This document shows, piece after piece, positions 1-8,295 of a stretch of DNA of 41,071 nt. Position 1 is the first letter of the stretch. Every line of letters starts with the position of its first letter. Where the stretch lies: positions 1-41,071 of the forward strand of contig JBMHCG010000017.1 in NCBI GenBank assembly GCA_049890035.1, in the 5' to 3' direction. The position numbers and the translations under genes were made by a program. This DNA is from UBA11891 sp049890035 (GTDB lineage: Bacteria; Bacteroidota; Bacteroidia; Flavobacteriales; Flavobacteriaceae). The notes beneath the pieces are model-generated. The model saw nothing but the letters and a program-made list of their open reading frames with translations, was not told where the DNA came from and made no database searches.

Positions 1-45
1 TAGAGTTGTACATTGACATTCCTTATTTGTAGCGCAAGATAAAAT

Positions 46-74
46 AAAAAAACACCCTGCTAAAAACAGGGTGT
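46..74 (-). terminator. Rho-independent terminator after the ABC1 kinase gene
   Basis: The arms ACACCCTG (52-59) and CAGGGTGT (67-74) form an 8-bp perfect stem with a 7-base loop. Read on the minus strand the stem is followed by a run of six T (46-51). It lies about 30 bases past the stop codon of the minus-strand kinase gene, so it ends that two-gene unit. Confidence 0.85.
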
Positions 75-102
75 GGGATAATTACACAATAAAATAAACC
101 AA

Positions 103-1413
103 TTAAACAAAATTCATGTAATTATATATGTTGACTTTGGCCTTGAGGTCGAACAGAAGACTGTATAGACCAAAAAAAGTTCGGTTGATGTATATAAAAT
201 GTTCAGATCCGCGATTACCATTCATTTTTCGCCACTCTTTGTCCTGGGTGAATGCTTCACTTAGCGAAGCAATTTCATTCCAAAATTCTACATTTGAAAA
301 ATCAAAGGTATCGGAGTGAAACGGTCGTGTAAAGAGCGTCAGCATTTGATGAAAAAGTGTTGTGAAAAAAGCTACCTCTTTGGGTCCATCCGTAGGGATT
401 AGGATCTCCAATGCTCTTAGTATGCGTTCAAAAACAACGGGATCATTTAAATTTGCTGGCTTGGAAAGCTCAAAATACGGACTATAAAAAGATTCTGGAA
501 TTTGTTTGATACAACCAAAATCCAAAGCAACAAGCTCGTTTTTGGGTGATACTAAAAAGTTTCCTGGGTGCGGATCGGCATGCACTTTTTTCAATACGTG
601 CATTTGGAACATGTAGAAATCCCATAAAGTTTGTCCTAATAATTGATTGGTAGCGGGATCTGTGTCAACGGTTTGGGTGTATTCGGAAAGGTGAATGCCC
701 TCCATCCAATCCATTGTGAGTATCCGTTTGCAAGACCATTCAGAATAATAAGAAGGAAAATCAATATTGGGTAATGCAGCGCATTCCCGAGTAATCTGTT
801 GGGATTGTTGCAACTCCAATTCATAGTCTGTTTCTTCTAATAATTTGTTTTCTACTTCGTCAAAAAATTTATCAACATCCTGTCCTTGTAGATTGAACAT
901 GCGAATAGCAACGGGTTTGACGATACTCAAGTCAGAGCCGATACTGTTTGCTACTCCAGGGTATTGGATTTTCACAGCAAGTTTTTTCCCATTCTTTGTT
1001 GCCTGATGTACCTGACCGATACTGGCAGCATTCACCGATTGAGTAGCAAACGTATCAAAAATGACCCCTGGGTCAGCTCCTAAATTTTTACGAATTAGTT
1101 GTTTGACCAATGGGGCCGAAAGAGGAGGTACTGAAAATTGAGCCAAACTAAATTGTTCGACATAGGCACGGGGAAGCATATTTTTTTCCATGCTCAGCAT
1201 TTGTGCCATTTTGAGGGCACTTCCTTTCAAGCTCTTTAATCCATCATAAATATCTTTAGCATTCTCCGCATCCAACTGCTCTTTGGAAACCTCTTTATTC
1301 AGTGCTTTCCCTCCATAGTATTTGAGGTAATTCCCACCCACCTTCACGCCTGTAGCAACCAATTTGGTGGCTCTTTCTATTTTATTGGTTGGTATGTAGT
1401 CAAGTGTTTTCAC
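103..1413 (-). CDS. ABC1/AarF/UbiB-family atypical protein kinase
   Basis: A 436-residue member of the ABC1 (COQ8/UbiB) kinase-like family, whose characterised members support isoprenoid-lipid (quinone) metabolism. Visible motifs: the family KxGQ element appears as KMAQ (residues 68-71), the Ala-rich loop as NAAS (128-131), the nucleotide-binding lysine in VKIQ (K148), the catalytic loop HADPHPGN (278-285) and the metal-binding LDFG (297-300). The Gly-to-Ala change in KxGQ is visible; its effect is unknown to me. The start is GTG, directly abutting the TAG stop of the upstream TetR-like gene, so the two are surely co-transcribed and probably translationally coupled. No C-terminal membrane pair as in classical UbiB is evident. 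A role in quinone biosynthesis is inferred from the family only. Confidence 0.88.
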   Translation of the reverse strand: MKTLDYIPTNKIERATKLVATGVKVGGNYLKYYGGKALNKEVSKEQLDAENAKDIYDGLKSLKGSALKMAQMLSMEKNMLPRAYVEQFSLAQFSVPPLSAPLVKQLIRKNLGADPGVIFDTFATQSVNAASIGQVHQATKNGKKLAVKIQYPGVANSIGSDLSIVKPVAIRMFNLQGQDVDKFFDEVENKLLEETDYELELQQSQQITRECAALPNIDFPSYYSEWSCKRILTMDWMEGIHLSEYTQTVDTDPATNQLLGQTLWDFYMFQMHVLKKVHADPHPGNFLVSPKNELVALDFGCIKQIPESFYSPYFELSKPANLNDPVVFERILRALEILIPTDGPKEVAFFTTLFHQMLTLFTRPFHSDTFDFSNVEFWNEIASLSEAFTQDKEWRKMNGNRGSEHFIYINRTFFGLYSLLFDLKAKVNIYNYMNFV

Positions 1414-2064
1414 CTATGCACCTGCAAATTTTTCTTTCCACAAGAATTTTCCGAAATCCACTATCGAATCCAAAGGGGTATTGTCAAACACATCAAAAGC
1501 CGTATGAACAGATTTTTCAATAGCTGCATCTGTTTTCTCGAAACTTTCCGAACGGTCATCGATCCAAAACTTAATCAGGAACAGAAGTTGCAACCATGCT
1601 GCTTCTGAAAATATTTGTGGTGGGTGTTGCTGCCACCGATTGCTTTTATCGGCGTTTCCCTGTTCGATTAAATCTGTAGCAAATGCTTTGAAATGGCGAC
1701 GCAAACCTTTGAGATAAATCAAATCTTGAAGGCTCTTTTTTTCGTTATTAAGAGCAAATAAAACATAGGAGCGGTTGAGTAAAAGCACTTCAAAAAAAGT
1801 AAAATAAAAACTGAGTAATTTTTCTTTCCTGGTGGCCTTTTTGTATCCCTTATCCGAATCCAGAACAGCCATCGCATTACTGAAAAAGACTTCCCAAATA
1901 GATTCGCGCACGGCATCGAGAGAGGCAAAGGCACTGTAAAAATCCTTTTCTTCCAGCTCGGCTGCCTTACAAAACTTGTAAACGGACTTCGGATACTGTT
2001 CGTATTCCAACACCTGATCGGTGTATTGTTCAAGTATTTTAGCCTGTAATTCTTTCTTATCCAT
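1414..2064 (-). CDS. TetR/AcrR-like regulator (C-terminal domain type)
   Basis: A 216-residue, largely helical protein. The first 55 residues resemble a TetR helix-turn-helix in layout (a lysine/tyrosine-rich helix, then the FYSAF element near residues 40-44), but the DNA-recognition motif is weak. The rest looks like a TetR-type ligand/dimerisation domain with many aromatic residues. I take the ATG at 2064 (MDKKELQ) rather than an upstream in-frame start, because the extra ten residues would lie in the intergenic leader. It is the first gene of a two-gene unit with the ABC1 kinase, with no spacer between them, which suggests a shared function or that it controls or assists the kinase. DNA binding is not certain. 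Confidence 0.7.
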   Translation of the reverse strand: MDKKELQAKILEQYTDQVLEYEQYPKSVYKFCKAAELEEKDFYSAFASLDAVRESIWEVFFSNAMAVLDSDKGYKKATRKEKLLSFYFTFFEVLLLNRSYVLFALNNEKKSLQDLIYLKGLRRHFKAFATDLIEQGNADKSNRWQQHPPQIFSEAAWLQLLFLIKFWIDDRSESFEKTDAAIEKSVHTAFDVFDNTPLDSIVDFGKFLWKEKFAGA

Positions 2065-2213
2065 TGGTTGGTTTATTTTACTGCAAAAATACAAACGTTT
2101 AATTGTTTTTGAATTTTTTTAAACAATAATTTTCTGTTAAAATATAAGTGTCAATCTGTCATTCATACAGCTTTGGTATTTTTTTTGACCATAGTCCTTC
2201 AAAAAATAATACA

Positions 2214-4091
2214 ATGTCAAAAGGCAAAATCAATGTAGCGGTTGAAAACATATTCCCGCTCATCAAAAAATTCTTGTACAGCGATCATGAAATCTTCCTA
2301 CGTGAACTGATTTCCAATGCAACAGACGCCACCAACAAGCTGAAACATCTCAGTAGCTTGGGGGAAGTCAAAGGGGATCTGGGTGATTTAACCTTGGAAG
2401 TCAAAATTGATAGCAAAGGAAAAAAGCTACACATTATTGATAAAGGTGTCGGTATGACAGCCGAAGAAGTCAATAAATACATCAACGAGGTAGCCTTCTC
2501 TGGAGCAGAAGAATTTTTAGAAAAATATAAGGAAAGTGCCAAAGACTCAGGCATCATCGGCCACTTTGGACTCGGTTTTTACTCCGCTTTTATGGTTGCC
2601 AAAGAAGTGGAGATTATCACCAAGTCCTATAAAGAGGAGGCGGCAGCCCATTGGGTATGTGATGGATCGCCCGAATATGAACTCAAGGAAGCAGACAAAA
2701 CCGATCGTGGGACTGAAATCATTTTGCATATCGACAAAGATTCCAAGGAATTTTTGGAAGAAGCACGTATTCGTGAATTGTTGACCAAGTACAACAAATT
2801 CATGCCCATCCCCATCAAATTTGGTACCCGTGAAGAAACACTTCCCCTTCCAGAAGATGCGGCAGAAGACGACAAACCCGAAACCAAAACGGTAGACAAT
2901 ATCATCAACAACTCAGAACCCGCTTGGACCAAAGCCCCAGCAGATTTGAAGGAGGAGGATTATAAAGATTTTTACAGAGAATTGTATCCAATGCAATTCG
3001 AAGAGCCTTTATTCCATATCCATTTGAATGTTGATTATCCTTTCAATCTAACTGGGATTCTTTATTTTCCGAAACTAAACAATGATCTCAACATTCAAAA
3101 AGATCGTATTCAACTCTATCAAAATCAAGTCTTTGTAACGGATAATGTAGAAGGAATTGTTCCTGAATTTTTAACCCTCCTCCGAGGTGTGATAGATTCT
3201 CCTGATATCCCACTGAACGTATCCAGAAGCTATCTACAAGCGGATGGGGCAGTTAAAAAAATCAGTAACTATATCACACGGAAAGTTGCCGATAAACTCA
3301 ACAGTTTGTACAAAAAAGACCGTACCGCTTTTGAGGAAAAGTGGAATGACATAAAAGTAGTCATTGAATATGGGATGTTGAGTGAAGACAAGTTTTTTGA
3401 AAAAGCAGACAAGTTTGCACTATATCCTACGACCGATGGAGCATTTTTCACCTTCGAAGAATTGCAAGAAAAATTAAAAGACAATCAAACGGACAAGGAT
3501 GATAAACTCGTTTTATTATATGCGTCCAAAGTTGATGAACAACACAGTTACATTCAGGCTGCAAAAGACAAAGGGTATACGGTATTGTTGCTGGATTCTC
3601 CCATTGTAAGTCATTTGATTCAAAAGCTGGAGAGCGAAAAAGAAAATATTAGTTTTGCTCGAGTAGACGGCGATGCCATTGAAAACCTTATCAAAAAAGA
3701 GGAGGCTACTGTTTCCAAGTTATCCGATGAAGAAAAGGATAAACTGAAGCCACTGATCGAAGAAGTAATTACCGATAAGCAGTATACGATTCAACTAGAG
3801 GCTATGGATAGTAACAGTCTACCTTTTGTACTAACCCAACCAGAATTTATGCGCCGAATGAAAGAAATGCAACAAACAGGTGGCGGAATGATGGGTAGCT
3901 TTCCTGAGATGTATACGCTATTAGTGAATACAAACCACGCCTTGGTAGGTCAAATTCTAACCACTCGAACAGCCAAAAAGAGAGCGCGTTTGATACAACA
4001 AGCTTTGGATTTGGCTCGTTTGTCACAGAATCTACTTAAGGGAGAGGAATTGACTTCTTTTATCCAAAGAAGTTTAGACCTCATCAAATAG
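2214..4091 (+). CDS. htpG: Molecular chaperone HtpG (Hsp90)
   Basis: A 625-residue bacterial Hsp90, a cytosolic ATP-dependent homodimeric chaperone that remodels client proteins with the DnaK system. The GHKL ATPase signature is complete: ELISNATDAT (31-40, with the catalytic Glu and the Mg-binding Asn), DKGVGMT (76-82) and GHFGLGFYS (115-123). The middle domain and C-terminal dimerisation domain follow at normal family length. The ATG at 2214 is chosen because MSKGKINVAVENIF is a normal HtpG N-terminus; the longer reading frame from 2148 would add an unrelated leader. It is transcribed divergently from the TetR/ABC1 pair. Its stop lies two bases from the stop of the convergent 5'-nucleotidase gene, and I see no terminator hairpin between them. 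Confidence 0.97.
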   Translation: MSKGKINVAVENIFPLIKKFLYSDHEIFLRELISNATDATNKLKHLSSLGEVKGDLGDLTLEVKIDSKGKKLHIIDKGVGMTAEEVNKYINEVAFSGAEEFLEKYKESAKDSGIIGHFGLGFYSAFMVAKEVEIITKSYKEEAAAHWVCDGSPEYELKEADKTDRGTEIILHIDKDSKEFLEEARIRELLTKYNKFMPIPIKFGTREETLPLPEDAAEDDKPETKTVDNIINNSEPAWTKAPADLKEEDYKDFYRELYPMQFEEPLFHIHLNVDYPFNLTGILYFPKLNNDLNIQKDRIQLYQNQVFVTDNVEGIVPEFLTLLRGVIDSPDIPLNVSRSYLQADGAVKKISNYITRKVADKLNSLYKKDRTAFEEKWNDIKVVIEYGMLSEDKFFEKADKFALYPTTDGAFFTFEELQEKLKDNQTDKDDKLVLLYASKVDEQHSYIQAAKDKGYTVLLLDSPIVSHLIQKLESEKENISFARVDGDAIENLIKKEEATVSKLSDEEKDKLKPLIEEVITDKQYTIQLEAMDSNSLPFVLTQPEFMRRMKEMQQTGGGMMGSFPEMYTLLVNTNHALVGQILTTRTAKKRARLIQQALDLARLSQNLLKGEELTSFIQRSLDLIK

Positions 4092-4093
4092 TT

Positions 4094-5509
4094 TTACTCT
4101 TTCTGATCGCAGCCAGAAAAATCAATTGGTACTGTTTGAGAGCGCACGTATTCCATCAAATATTCGGCTGTTGTCAATGGAAAACTGTACGTTGGTGGTG
4201 AAGTAAAAGAAGCTGAATTGGTATTGGTAATGTAGTCATTCAAAGCGAAACTGAGGGGCATAGACGCTGATAGCGGCTGCCCCTCGGCATCCACCAGTCG
4301 ATAGCCATCCTGCTGCTTTTCCAATACATAGGCTGAATCGTAGGAAAAAGAAGCCCGATAGTTGGAGAAAAACACCTCAATCTCAGCGACAGTCATTTCA
4401 TAAGTATCTATTCCGTTTCCAAAAGGATCGATACTGTAGATCGAAAAAGGGGTAATATCACCTTGATGTAAATCATTACGAACACCCCCCGAATTTTGAA
4501 TAACCAAGTCTGCTTGTGTTTGATTCCGTATAGCATTGACATAAAAACAAGCTGTTTCGGTGCGGTTGTGTTCGTGGGCGGACTGCCCCAGTACCTCAAA
4601 AAACTCTGGGGCTTGATTATAGGATGAAATTTTATTGTTGATCGCTGTGTTTTCTGTAAGGCTAGTGTCCAAATCAATACTCGAAAACGAACTGGATTGG
4701 AGCACTCCGTTTTTCAAGGTTAATACCGTTTTACCAAGCGTTTCAAGATATTTCCCTGACATGACCATAAGACCATTGGGTTGTTGTTTGCCATAAATCT
4801 GATTGGTATGCCCTCCAATTACAACATCAATAGCAGGGTAGGAATTCAACAAGGCAGCATCTTGATCTTCCCCTTGGTGAGTAAGAGCGATCAACACAGC
4901 TGCATTTTGAGCGGCTTTGTAATCCGTGTAAGAAGCAAATACTTCGATTCCATCTTGAAAGTCCAATCCACTTATTTTTTTAGGATGGGTTAGGGGTTTT
5001 TTTTGAGGACTACTGGTCTCAACAATTCCAACAAAAGCTACTCGAAAACCATTTTTTTCAAGGGTAACCGCCCCCGGTACAGTCGCCAAAGCTCCCGTCC
5101 CTCCTCTCATGTTTGCACAAAGAAAAGGAAACTTTGCTTGGGTGATGCGATTGGATAAAGCTTCTTGGCCATAGTCAAATTCATGGTTTCCCAAAACACT
5201 TACATCCATTTCCAGATCATTGAGCAGATCTATGATGGGATATCCTTTTTCAGTATAAAAATCTACGATAGGATTTCCCGAAAATAAATCCCCAGCACTG
5301 ACAAAAAAAACAGCCTCATAGTTTTCTTTCGCTGCATCTAAAATCGGTTTGATTTTAGAAAAATTATTCAAGCGTCCGTGTGGATCGTTTATTGAAAAGA
5401 TTGCTATTTGTTGAGTTGTTGTTTGTAACTCTTCCTTATTCGGACTGGTGCAATTACTTACCCAAAAAATGAGCAACCAAACAAACCATTTTTTTTTGAT
5501 CGATAGCAT
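4094..5509 (-). CDS. Lipoprotein 5'-nucleotidase / UshA-type metallophosphatase
   Basis: A 471-residue two-domain protein. An N-terminal lipoprotein signal ends in WVSNC (lipid-carrying Cys20), so it is predicted to be anchored in the envelope. The calcineurin-like metallophosphatase domain shows all the dinuclear-metal blocks: INDPHGR (40-46), SAGDLFSGN with Asp74, GNHEFDYG (Asn108/His109), LTHQGEDQD and GGHTN. The C-terminal 5'-nucleotidase substrate domain carries NSGGVRNDL and later DPFGN. Family members hydrolyse nucleotides or UDP-sugars in the periplasm for nucleoside and phosphate salvage; the exact substrate cannot be read from sequence. It runs convergently with htpG and divergently from the small-membrane-protein cluster. 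Confidence 0.9.
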   Translation of the reverse strand: MLSIKKKWFVWLLIFWVSNCTSPNKEELQTTTQQIAIFSINDPHGRLNNFSKIKPILDAAKENYEAVFFVSAGDLFSGNPIVDFYTEKGYPIIDLLNDLEMDVSVLGNHEFDYGQEALSNRITQAKFPFLCANMRGGTGALATVPGAVTLEKNGFRVAFVGIVETSSPQKKPLTHPKKISGLDFQDGIEVFASYTDYKAAQNAAVLIALTHQGEDQDAALLNSYPAIDVVIGGHTNQIYGKQQPNGLMVMSGKYLETLGKTVLTLKNGVLQSSSFSSIDLDTSLTENTAINNKISSYNQAPEFFEVLGQSAHEHNRTETACFYVNAIRNQTQADLVIQNSGGVRNDLHQGDITPFSIYSIDPFGNGIDTYEMTVAEIEVFFSNYRASFSYDSAYVLEKQQDGYRLVDAEGQPLSASMPLSFALNDYITNTNSASFTSPPTYSFPLTTAEYLMEYVRSQTVPIDFSGCDQKE

Positions 5510-5623
5510 GGGTTTTTATGAAATTTGAATCTTTGCTTACAACTTTAATGATTTTTATAAGATCCGTATCGTTTTATTAAAATTTTAACGATAACAAAAA
5601 GTGAAATTAGCTATTTTAGAGAC

Positions 5624-5926
5624 ATGTCCTCGGAAAAAATGAATACTATTTTGTTCTGGTTTGCTTGCTTGTTACTAGTATTTATTGGCATCATGAATAT
5701 CGTATGGGTGCATTCGTTACCGGGAATGCTTTATTTAAGTGCAGTCCTTGTATTGAACCCTGCGATACATAAATGGCTGACTCATAAATGGGCATTAGAA
5801 ATCTCAACAACGTTCCGTTGGTTTCTTTTTCTACTAATTTTTTGGATGACTTTAGGTGTCGGTGATCTTATGGAATTGTTTGAGGGTTATTGGCTACGTG
5901 GTGAAAAATTTTGGCGAATACATTAG
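5624..5926 (+). CDS. Small membrane protein, unknown function
   Basis: A 100-residue protein with three likely membrane segments (about residues 8-27, 30-47 and 64-84) and an amphipathic, Glu/Arg/Trp-containing tail. I do not recognise the family. It starts a tight + strand cluster: the next gene starts five bases after its stop, followed by a methyltransferase and an AlkB-like gene. The next gene is also a membrane protein of about the same size, so the two may form a heteromeric pair or be an ancient duplication; the sequences are not obviously alike. Coding is supported by the compact packing and the hydrophobic pattern. Confidence 0.65.
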   Translation: MSSEKMNTILFWFACLLLVFIGIMNIVWVHSLPGMLYLSAVLVLNPAIHKWLTHKWALEISTTFRWFLFLLIFWMTLGVGDLMELFEGYWLRGEKFWRIH

Positions 5927-5931
5927 AAAAA

Positions 5932-6216
5932 ATGAAAATAAAACGATGGCTATTTCGACTTGTTTCTTTGTGGAGTCTTCTTCTGATACCCTTCATTGGG
6001 GGCTTTATATCACAAGAAATTCAGTGGGGGGTTTTGGACTATGGAGTTGCCGCTAGCTTGCTTGGAATGGGTCTTTTGATGATTGAAATACTTCAGCTTA
6101 CCCAACTATCAAAAAAATGGAAGGGATTGTTTATGTCCCTTTGGCTTATCTTTCTCTTTCTACTCTGGGCCGAATTGGCCGTTGGACTTTTTGGGAGTCC
6201 AATTGCAGGAAGCTAA
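5932..6216 (+). CDS. Small membrane protein, unknown function
   Basis: A 94-residue protein beginning MKIKRWLFRL, with three hydrophobic segments (about 8-25, 33-52 and 62-85) and a short polar tail. A TTG 21 bases upstream is in frame, but the ATG at 5932 is preferred: it lies five bases past the previous stop and begins with a normal basic membrane-protein N-terminus. No known family recognised. It sits between another small membrane protein and a SAM methyltransferase (ten bases downstream), so it is very probably part of a four-gene operon. Confidence 0.6.
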   Translation: MKIKRWLFRLVSLWSLLLIPFIGGFISQEIQWGVLDYGVAASLLGMGLLMIEILQLTQLSKKWKGLFMSLWLIFLFLLWAELAVGLFGSPIAGS

Positions 6217-6225
6217 CTTTGTCTC

Positions 6226-6843
6226 ATGACAAATGAGGAAAGAAAAAACCATTGGGAACATATTTACCATTCCAAAACCTTTGAGGCATGTAGTTGGTAT
6301 CAGGATATACCTGAATTCTCTTTGAATCAAATCAAAAAATATGCAGCTATCAAAACCCCTATTATAGATGTAGGTGGGGGGGAAAGCAAATTAACTGAAA
6401 AACTCTTCCAACAAGGTTTTCAAGATTTAACGGTACTGGATATCTCCCAAAAAGCAATAGAAAAAGCACAAAAAAGAATGAGGGGTAACGTTAGCAAAGT
6501 ACAATGGATTCTATCCGATATTACAACTTTTCAAACGGATAAAAATTACGGTCTATGGCATGACCGAGCCGCTTTTCATTTCTTAACGCAACAAAATGAC
6601 ATTGCTACCTACATTGACATTGCTAGTGAACGAATTGTTATCGGTGGCTATCTTGTCATCGGTACCTTCTCAAAAACAGGGCCAAACCGTTGTAGTGGCA
6701 TTGATGTAAAACAATATGATGCGCCATCACTAGCCAGATGTTTTAAAAAGTCATTTACATTGGTTCATCATCAAGAGATGCTCCATACAACTCCTTTTGA
6801 TACCCAACAAGCTTTTTGTTTTTGTATTCTCCAACGCAACTAA
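6226..6843 (+). CDS. Class I SAM-dependent methyltransferase
   Basis: A 205-residue Rossmann-fold methyltransferase. Motif I is IIDVGGGESKL (46-56), the glycine-rich SAM-binding loop; motif II is LTVLDIS, whose Asp contacts the SAM ribose; SDITTF and LWHDRAAFHFL follow as motifs III-IV. The N-terminus (HWEHIYHSK...WYQ) resembles small methyltransferases that act on low-molecular-weight or thiol/metalloid substrates, but the substrate cannot be assigned. It is the third gene of the 5624-7459 cluster; the AlkB-like gene starts seven bases after its stop. Confidence 0.85.
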   Translation: MTNEERKNHWEHIYHSKTFEACSWYQDIPEFSLNQIKKYAAIKTPIIDVGGGESKLTEKLFQQGFQDLTVLDISQKAIEKAQKRMRGNVSKVQWILSDITTFQTDKNYGLWHDRAAFHFLTQQNDIATYIDIASERIVIGGYLVIGTFSKTGPNRCSGIDVKQYDAPSLARCFKKSFTLVHHQEMLHTTPFDTQQAFCFCILQRN

Positions 6844-6850
6844 AAGAATC

Positions 6851-7459
6851 ATGCAAGAACTTTTTGCTCCCCAAGGAGCCCCCTGGAAACCAGAACTACC
6901 AGATGCGGAACTGCTCTATTATCCCAATTTTTGGGATGTACAAACAGCCCAAACCCTATTCGAAGAATTATACAATCAAACCCCTTGGCAACACGATCCG
7001 ATTACTGTTTTTGGTAAAACTTACATGCAGCCCCGTTTAACGGCACTTTACGGTGAAAATACCCAACCGTATAGCTATTCAGGAATTGTAATGCATCCCC
7101 ATCCGATGACAGTTACCTTAAAAAATATACTCAGTTCCTTACAAACTGCTGATTCACACCCTTACAATACAGTGTTATTAAACCTTTATCGCGATGGCAG
7201 AGACAGCAATGGCTGGCATGCTGATGATGAAAAAGAATTGGGTCCTAACCCAAGAATAGCCTCGGTCAGTTTGGGTGAAGAGCGCTATTTCCATTTCAAA
7301 CATCGAACCAAAAAATCAGAGCGATACAAACTTCTACTCAAGGCGGGAAGTCTTTTAATTATGGGAGGAACTATGCAAAAATATTGGGTGCATCAAATAG
7401 CAAAAACAGCTCGTCCCAAAGAACCTCGTATCAACCTAACTTTTCGAAAACTCATTTAA
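6851..7459 (+). CDS. AlkB-like 2-oxoglutarate/Fe(II) dioxygenase (nucleic-acid demethylase type)
   Basis: A 202-residue protein of the AlkB family, which oxidatively removes alkyl groups from bases in DNA or RNA. The iron ligands are visible as HAD (His123, Asp125) in DSNGWHADDE and His181 in YWVHQIAKT; the 2-oxoglutarate-binding RxNxTFR motif is RINLTFR (193-199). The substrate-lid region YSGIVMHPHPM is typical of ALKBH2/3-like bacterial proteins. The start is the ATG at 6851, seven bases after the methyltransferase stop; an upstream in-frame start would overlap that gene by 47 bases. The 3' end overlaps the convergent S1/P1 nuclease gene by eight bases. Confidence 0.93.
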   Translation: MQELFAPQGAPWKPELPDAELLYYPNFWDVQTAQTLFEELYNQTPWQHDPITVFGKTYMQPRLTALYGENTQPYSYSGIVMHPHPMTVTLKNILSSLQTADSHPYNTVLLNLYRDGRDSNGWHADDEKELGPNPRIASVSLGEERYFHFKHRTKKSERYKLLLKAGSLLIMGGTMQKYWVHQIAKTARPKEPRINLTFRKLI

Positions 7460-8228
7460 AAATAGTATTCAACAAAGCGGCTAACCGAAGTCCTCCTTTC
7501 TGCAGTTGTTCACGGACTATGTTCATATATCGATAGCGGTAACCATAACCCAAATTTTGATCTTTCTGAGTATGCGCGTAAATATCGAAAGTAATTTGTC
7601 GTGTTTCCTGTATCCAATTTGCAATGGATCCCTTTTGAATGTTCTCGATTTGAGTATGGCTCAATGAAGCTCTGTTTTGAGTTATTTCGGAATAACTCAT
7701 CTGATAACTATCAATTAATTGACTGTCCCATACACGATGCAAATTGCTTTTTCGTCCAAACCATTTAACCCAAAAACGGTTTCCTCCTCGATCCTCGGAC
7801 TTCCCAATGTGTAGCGGTTGATGCAAGTCACCCACCAAGTGAACTAGTAATTTTAAATAAAAAGCCCGCGCTTCTTTAGGATTTCTTGGATTTTTTAGTT
7901 GTTTTAGGCAATAGGTGATTCCTTGTGCCAAATCTCCTTTGGTACTTGTAGCTTGTCCCGCGTAGGTTTCGGTAAATGGAATATTAATATAGTGCCAGGG
8001 TTTGTAGGCATCGTATAAACTATCCGACTTAATTTCATCGGCGTAAGTCGAAACCAACGCCAATGATTGCCCATCCAAAAGTTGATTGATTTGTTTTCTT
8101 GCGGTTCGGGTTAGATGAGCGTCTGCAATGGCACCAACTACTCGATGGCCTGTTTGTCCCCAATCAGCAGCAAGTGTTCCACTCAATACAACAGAAAAAA
8201 CATAAGAGAATAAATAATGGAAAAGCAT
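7452..8228 (-). CDS. Secreted S1/P1-type nuclease
   Basis: A 258-residue zinc-dependent nuclease of the S1/P1 family, which cleaves single-stranded nucleic acids outside the cytoplasm and releases 5'-nucleotides. The signal peptide runs to about residue 22; the mature protein would begin at Trp23 (WGQTGHR), and in this family the N-terminal Trp itself is a zinc ligand, so correct cleavage is needed for activity. Other ligands seen: His in TGHR, Asp in TYADEI, His in KPWHYINIP, the HLVGDLHQPLH block and LHRVWD. The start is the ATG at 8228 rather than 8246, because it gives the expected signal-peptide length. It may feed nucleotides to envelope phosphatases such as the 4094-5509 product; that link is inference. 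Confidence 0.93.
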   Translation of the reverse strand: MLFHYLFSYVFSVVLSGTLAADWGQTGHRVVGAIADAHLTRTARKQINQLLDGQSLALVSTYADEIKSDSLYDAYKPWHYINIPFTETYAGQATSTKGDLAQGITYCLKQLKNPRNPKEARAFYLKLLVHLVGDLHQPLHIGKSEDRGGNRFWVKWFGRKSNLHRVWDSQLIDSYQMSYSEITQNRASLSHTQIENIQKGSIANWIQETRQITFDIYAHTQKDQNLGYGYRYRYMNIVREQLQKGGLRLAALLNTIFK

Positions 8229-8295
8229 GTCGTTTTTTTTCGCCAATGTAGTTTTAATTCTCTAACATTCGGTAACTTGCAAATCAAAAAATTCA

